From Betaproteobacteria bacterium (GTDB lineage Bacteria > Pseudomonadota > Gammaproteobacteria > Burkholderiales > Burkholderiaceae_C): a stretch of DNA of 8,252 nt. The translations under genes and the position numbers were made by a program. The DNA lies in the NCBI GenBank assembly GCA_009927195.1, contig RFNL01000237.1:1-8252 (forward strand). The letters run 5' to 3'. Shown here one piece after another: positions 6,899 through 8,252 of the stretch. Numbering within the stretch: the first letter of the stretch is position 1; every line of letters begins with the position of its first letter. The notes beneath the pieces are model-generated. The model worked only from the letters and a program-made list of their open reading frames with translations. It was not told where the DNA came from and ran no database searches.

Positions 6899-7642
6899 TC
6901 AGTGGCCAATGATTTTGGCCAGGAAATCCCGGGTACGTTCATGTTGCGGATGGTCGAAAAAAGCCTGGGGCGAGTTCTGTTCGACGATTTGACCAAAGTC
7001 CATGAAGATGACACGGTCTGCCACCGCTTTGGCAAAACCCATCTCATGGGTGACACACAACATGGTTGTGCCTTGCTCGGCCAACTCCACCATCACATCC
7101 AAAACCTCTTTGATCATTTCCGGGTCCAGGGCCGAGGTGGGTTCGTCAAACAGCATCACCTGCGGTGTCAGGCACAACGCCCGCGCAATGGCCACCCGTT
7201 GTTGTTGCCCGCCAGACAGTTGCAGCGGGTATTTGTGAGCTTGCTCAGCGATGCGAACCCGCTCCAACTGCTGCATGGCACGTTCCACGGCCACATCAAG
7301 GGTCAGTTTACTGACTTGGATGGGGGCCAGGGTGAGGTTTTCCAATACTGTCAGGTGCGGGAATAGATTGAACTGTTGGAACACCATGCCCACTTGTTTG
7401 CGAACCAGGTCGATGGCGCGCAAATCATGACCCAACTCAATGCCCGCGACCTCAATGCGGCCTTGCTGGTGCTCTTCCAACCGGTTGATGCAGCGGATCA
7501 GGGTGGATTTCCCGGATCCAGACGGGCCACAAATGACAATGCGTTCCCCTTTGCGCACTTCCAAGTCGATGTCGCGCAGAACGTGAAAATCACCGAACCA
7601 TTTATTGACTTTTTCAAAGGTGATGATGGCATCGGTGCTCAT
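6899..7642 (-). CDS. aapP: Amino-acid ABC transporter ATP-binding protein, AapP/BztD-like
   Basis: This is the cytoplasmic ATPase of a polar or general L-amino-acid importer. All nucleotide-binding motifs are intact in 247 residues: Walker A GPSGSGKST (39-47), Q-loop VFQQFNLFPH (87-96), signature LSGGQQQR (142-149), Walker B VMLFDEP (162-168), D-loop SALD (170-173) and switch His199 in VTHEMGF. The segments CINRLEEHQQG and DEPTSALDPEMIKEVLD are typical of the AapP/BztD/GlnQ group, and the C-terminus HPQHERTRDFLAKI fits AapP closely. The ATG at 7642 is supported by AAGGAA about 6 bases upstream. The gene follows its permease by 24 bases and precedes pobA by 11 or 26 bases. Assignment to the PAAT amino-acid class is firm. 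AapP rather than another PAAT ATPase is likely; the exact substrate range is not readable. Confidence 0.93.
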   Translation of the reverse strand: MSTDAIITFEKVNKWFGDFHVLRDIDLEVRKGERIVICGPSGSGKSTLIRCINRLEEHQQGRIEVAGIELGHDLRAIDLVRKQVGMVFQQFNLFPHLTVLENLTLAPIQVSKLTLDVAVERAMQQLERVRIAEQAHKYPLQLSGGQQQRVAIARALCLTPQVMLFDEPTSALDPEMIKEVLDVMVELAEQGTTMLCVTHEMGFAKAVADRVIFMDFGQIVEQNSPQAFFDHPQHERTRDFLAKIIGH

Positions 7643-7648
7643 GGGAAA

Positions 7649-7654
7649 TTCCTT
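7649..7654 (-). promoter_or_regulatory. Ribosome binding site for the ABC ATPase gene
   Basis: On the minus strand AAGGAA ends 6 bases before the ATG at 7642, within the 24-base gap after the permease stop. This is the clearest Shine-Dalgarno on the minus strand and decides the ATPase start. Confidence 0.7.
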
Positions 7655-7666
7655 GGTGGCGTGGGT

Positions 7667-8252
7667 TCAGCGGGCTTGGCTGCGTTGTATGCGCTTTTCT
7701 ACCCACAGGCTGTAGCGAGACATGGCGAAACAGAAAAAGAAATAAATCAGGGTGATGAATAAGTAGCCTTCGATTTTGAAAGGGCGCCACAAAGGGTCAC
7801 CATTCAAAGCCAAGCCCAAGGCACCAGAGAGTTCATACAGACTGACGATGGTGACCAGGGAAGTGTCTTTGAAAATCGCAATGAAGTTGTTCATGATGCC
7901 CGGGACCACATGGGCCAAGGCCTGCGGCAAGATAATGAGCTTTTGCGTTTTCCAATAACCTAGGCCCAAACTGGCGGCTGCCTCATACTGCCCGCGGGGA
8001 ATGGCTTGCAAACCACCGCGAACGATCTCAGCGGTATAGGCCGCGGAAAACAATGTAATGCCCACCAAAACCCGCAACAACACGTCAGGTGTGGTGCCTG
8101 CAGGCATCAACAGCGGAAACATGAAACTGGCCATGAACAAGACAGAGATCAAAGGCACGCCGCGCACCAGTTCCACATAAGTGACGCAAATGGTTTTGAT
8201 GGCCGGCATATCGCTGCGCCTGCCCAAGGCCACCAGCACAGCCAAGGGAAAT
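7667..8252 (-). CDS. aapM: Amino-acid ABC transporter permease, AapM/BztC-like (5' partial)
   Basis: This is the C-terminal half of an inner-membrane permease that pairs with the downstream ATPase. The frame stays open to the window edge (FPLAVLVALGRRS), so the TTG at 8245 is not a real start. AapM proteins are about 380 residues and roughly half is missing. The visible part carries the LVALGRRSDMPAIK loop, the YVELVRGVPLISVLFM helix and the ATPase-contacting EAA loop (GLQAIPRGQYEAAASLGLG). It then has the FKDTSLVTIVSLYELSG segment and a final helix ending FCFAMSRYSLWVEKRI. These match the last permease gene of aapJQMP/bztABCD systems, which is usually directly upstream of the ATPase as here. 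The binding protein and other permease should lie beyond the right edge. A neighbouring subfamily of polar amino-acid permeases is the main alternative. Confidence 0.9.
   Translation of the reverse strand, partial: FPLAVLVALGRRSDMPAIKTICVTYVELVRGVPLISVLFMASFMFPLLMPAGTTPDVLLRVLVGITLFSAAYTAEIVRGGLQAIPRGQYEAAASLGLGYWKTQKLIILPQALAHVVPGIMNNFIAIFKDTSLVTIVSLYELSGALGLALNGDPLWRPFKIEGYLFITLIYFFFCFAMSRYSLWVEKRIQRSQAR

Noticed and set aside
6336..7366. Plus-strand open frames opposite pobA and the ABC ATPase (6336-6890 and 6866-7366)
   Set aside because: Both lie wholly opposite well-conserved genes and show no family features. They arise from the codon bias of the opposite strand.
1..8252. Search for mobile elements, CRISPR, RNA genes or a novel defence or signalling system
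   Set aside because: The window is filled by eight recognisable chromosomal genes with gaps under 30 bases. No repeats, integrase or transposase motifs, tRNA-like folds or unassigned stretches were found.

Overview
This 8.25 kb window looks like ordinary chromosome from a betaproteobacterium, most likely Burkholderiales and probably Comamonadaceae. I infer this from the truB-typA pairing, the protein similarities I recognise, the moderately GC-rich composition and the heavy use of TTG for leucine. No database search was possible. The window is almost wholly coding. I see no rRNA, tRNA, CRISPR array, insertion sequence, phage gene, direct-repeat block or intergenic gap longer than about 30 bases.

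Left half, plus strand (2-4703): four genes in one tight run. They are the 3' part of truB (tRNA pseudouridine-55 synthase), typA/bipA (ribosome-associated translational GTPase), a ten-helix EamA/DMT-family transporter, and an enoyl-CoA hydratase-superfamily protein with the signature of 3-hydroxyisobutyryl-CoA hydrolase. truB and typA overlap by ATGA. The transporter starts 2 bases after the typA stop and the hydrolase starts 12 bases after the transporter stop. This looks like one transcription unit whose promoter lies upstream of the window, probably in the nusA-infB-rbfA-truB translation cluster.

Right half, minus strand (8252 down to 4719): four genes read toward the first group. They are the C-terminal part of an AapM-like amino-acid ABC permease (cut by the window edge), its AapP-like ATPase, pobA (4-hydroxybenzoate 3-monooxygenase), and a short CaiB/BaiF (class III) CoA-transferase or alpha-methylacyl-CoA racemase-like protein. 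Gaps are 24, 11 (or 26) and 3 bases, so these genes are probably co-transcribed. The promoter and the remaining transporter genes (binding protein and other permease) would lie beyond the right edge.

The two groups converge with only 15 bases between stop codons and no recognisable intrinsic terminator. PobA makes protocatechuate from 4-hydroxybenzoate for ring cleavage. Its placement directly behind a general amino-acid ABC transporter, with no pobR or pcaK in view, is the most interesting contextual point. The CoA-transferase keeps the racemase-type catalytic residues but lacks the usual C-terminal tail. I found no convincing previously undescribed system; the findings below are modest leads.
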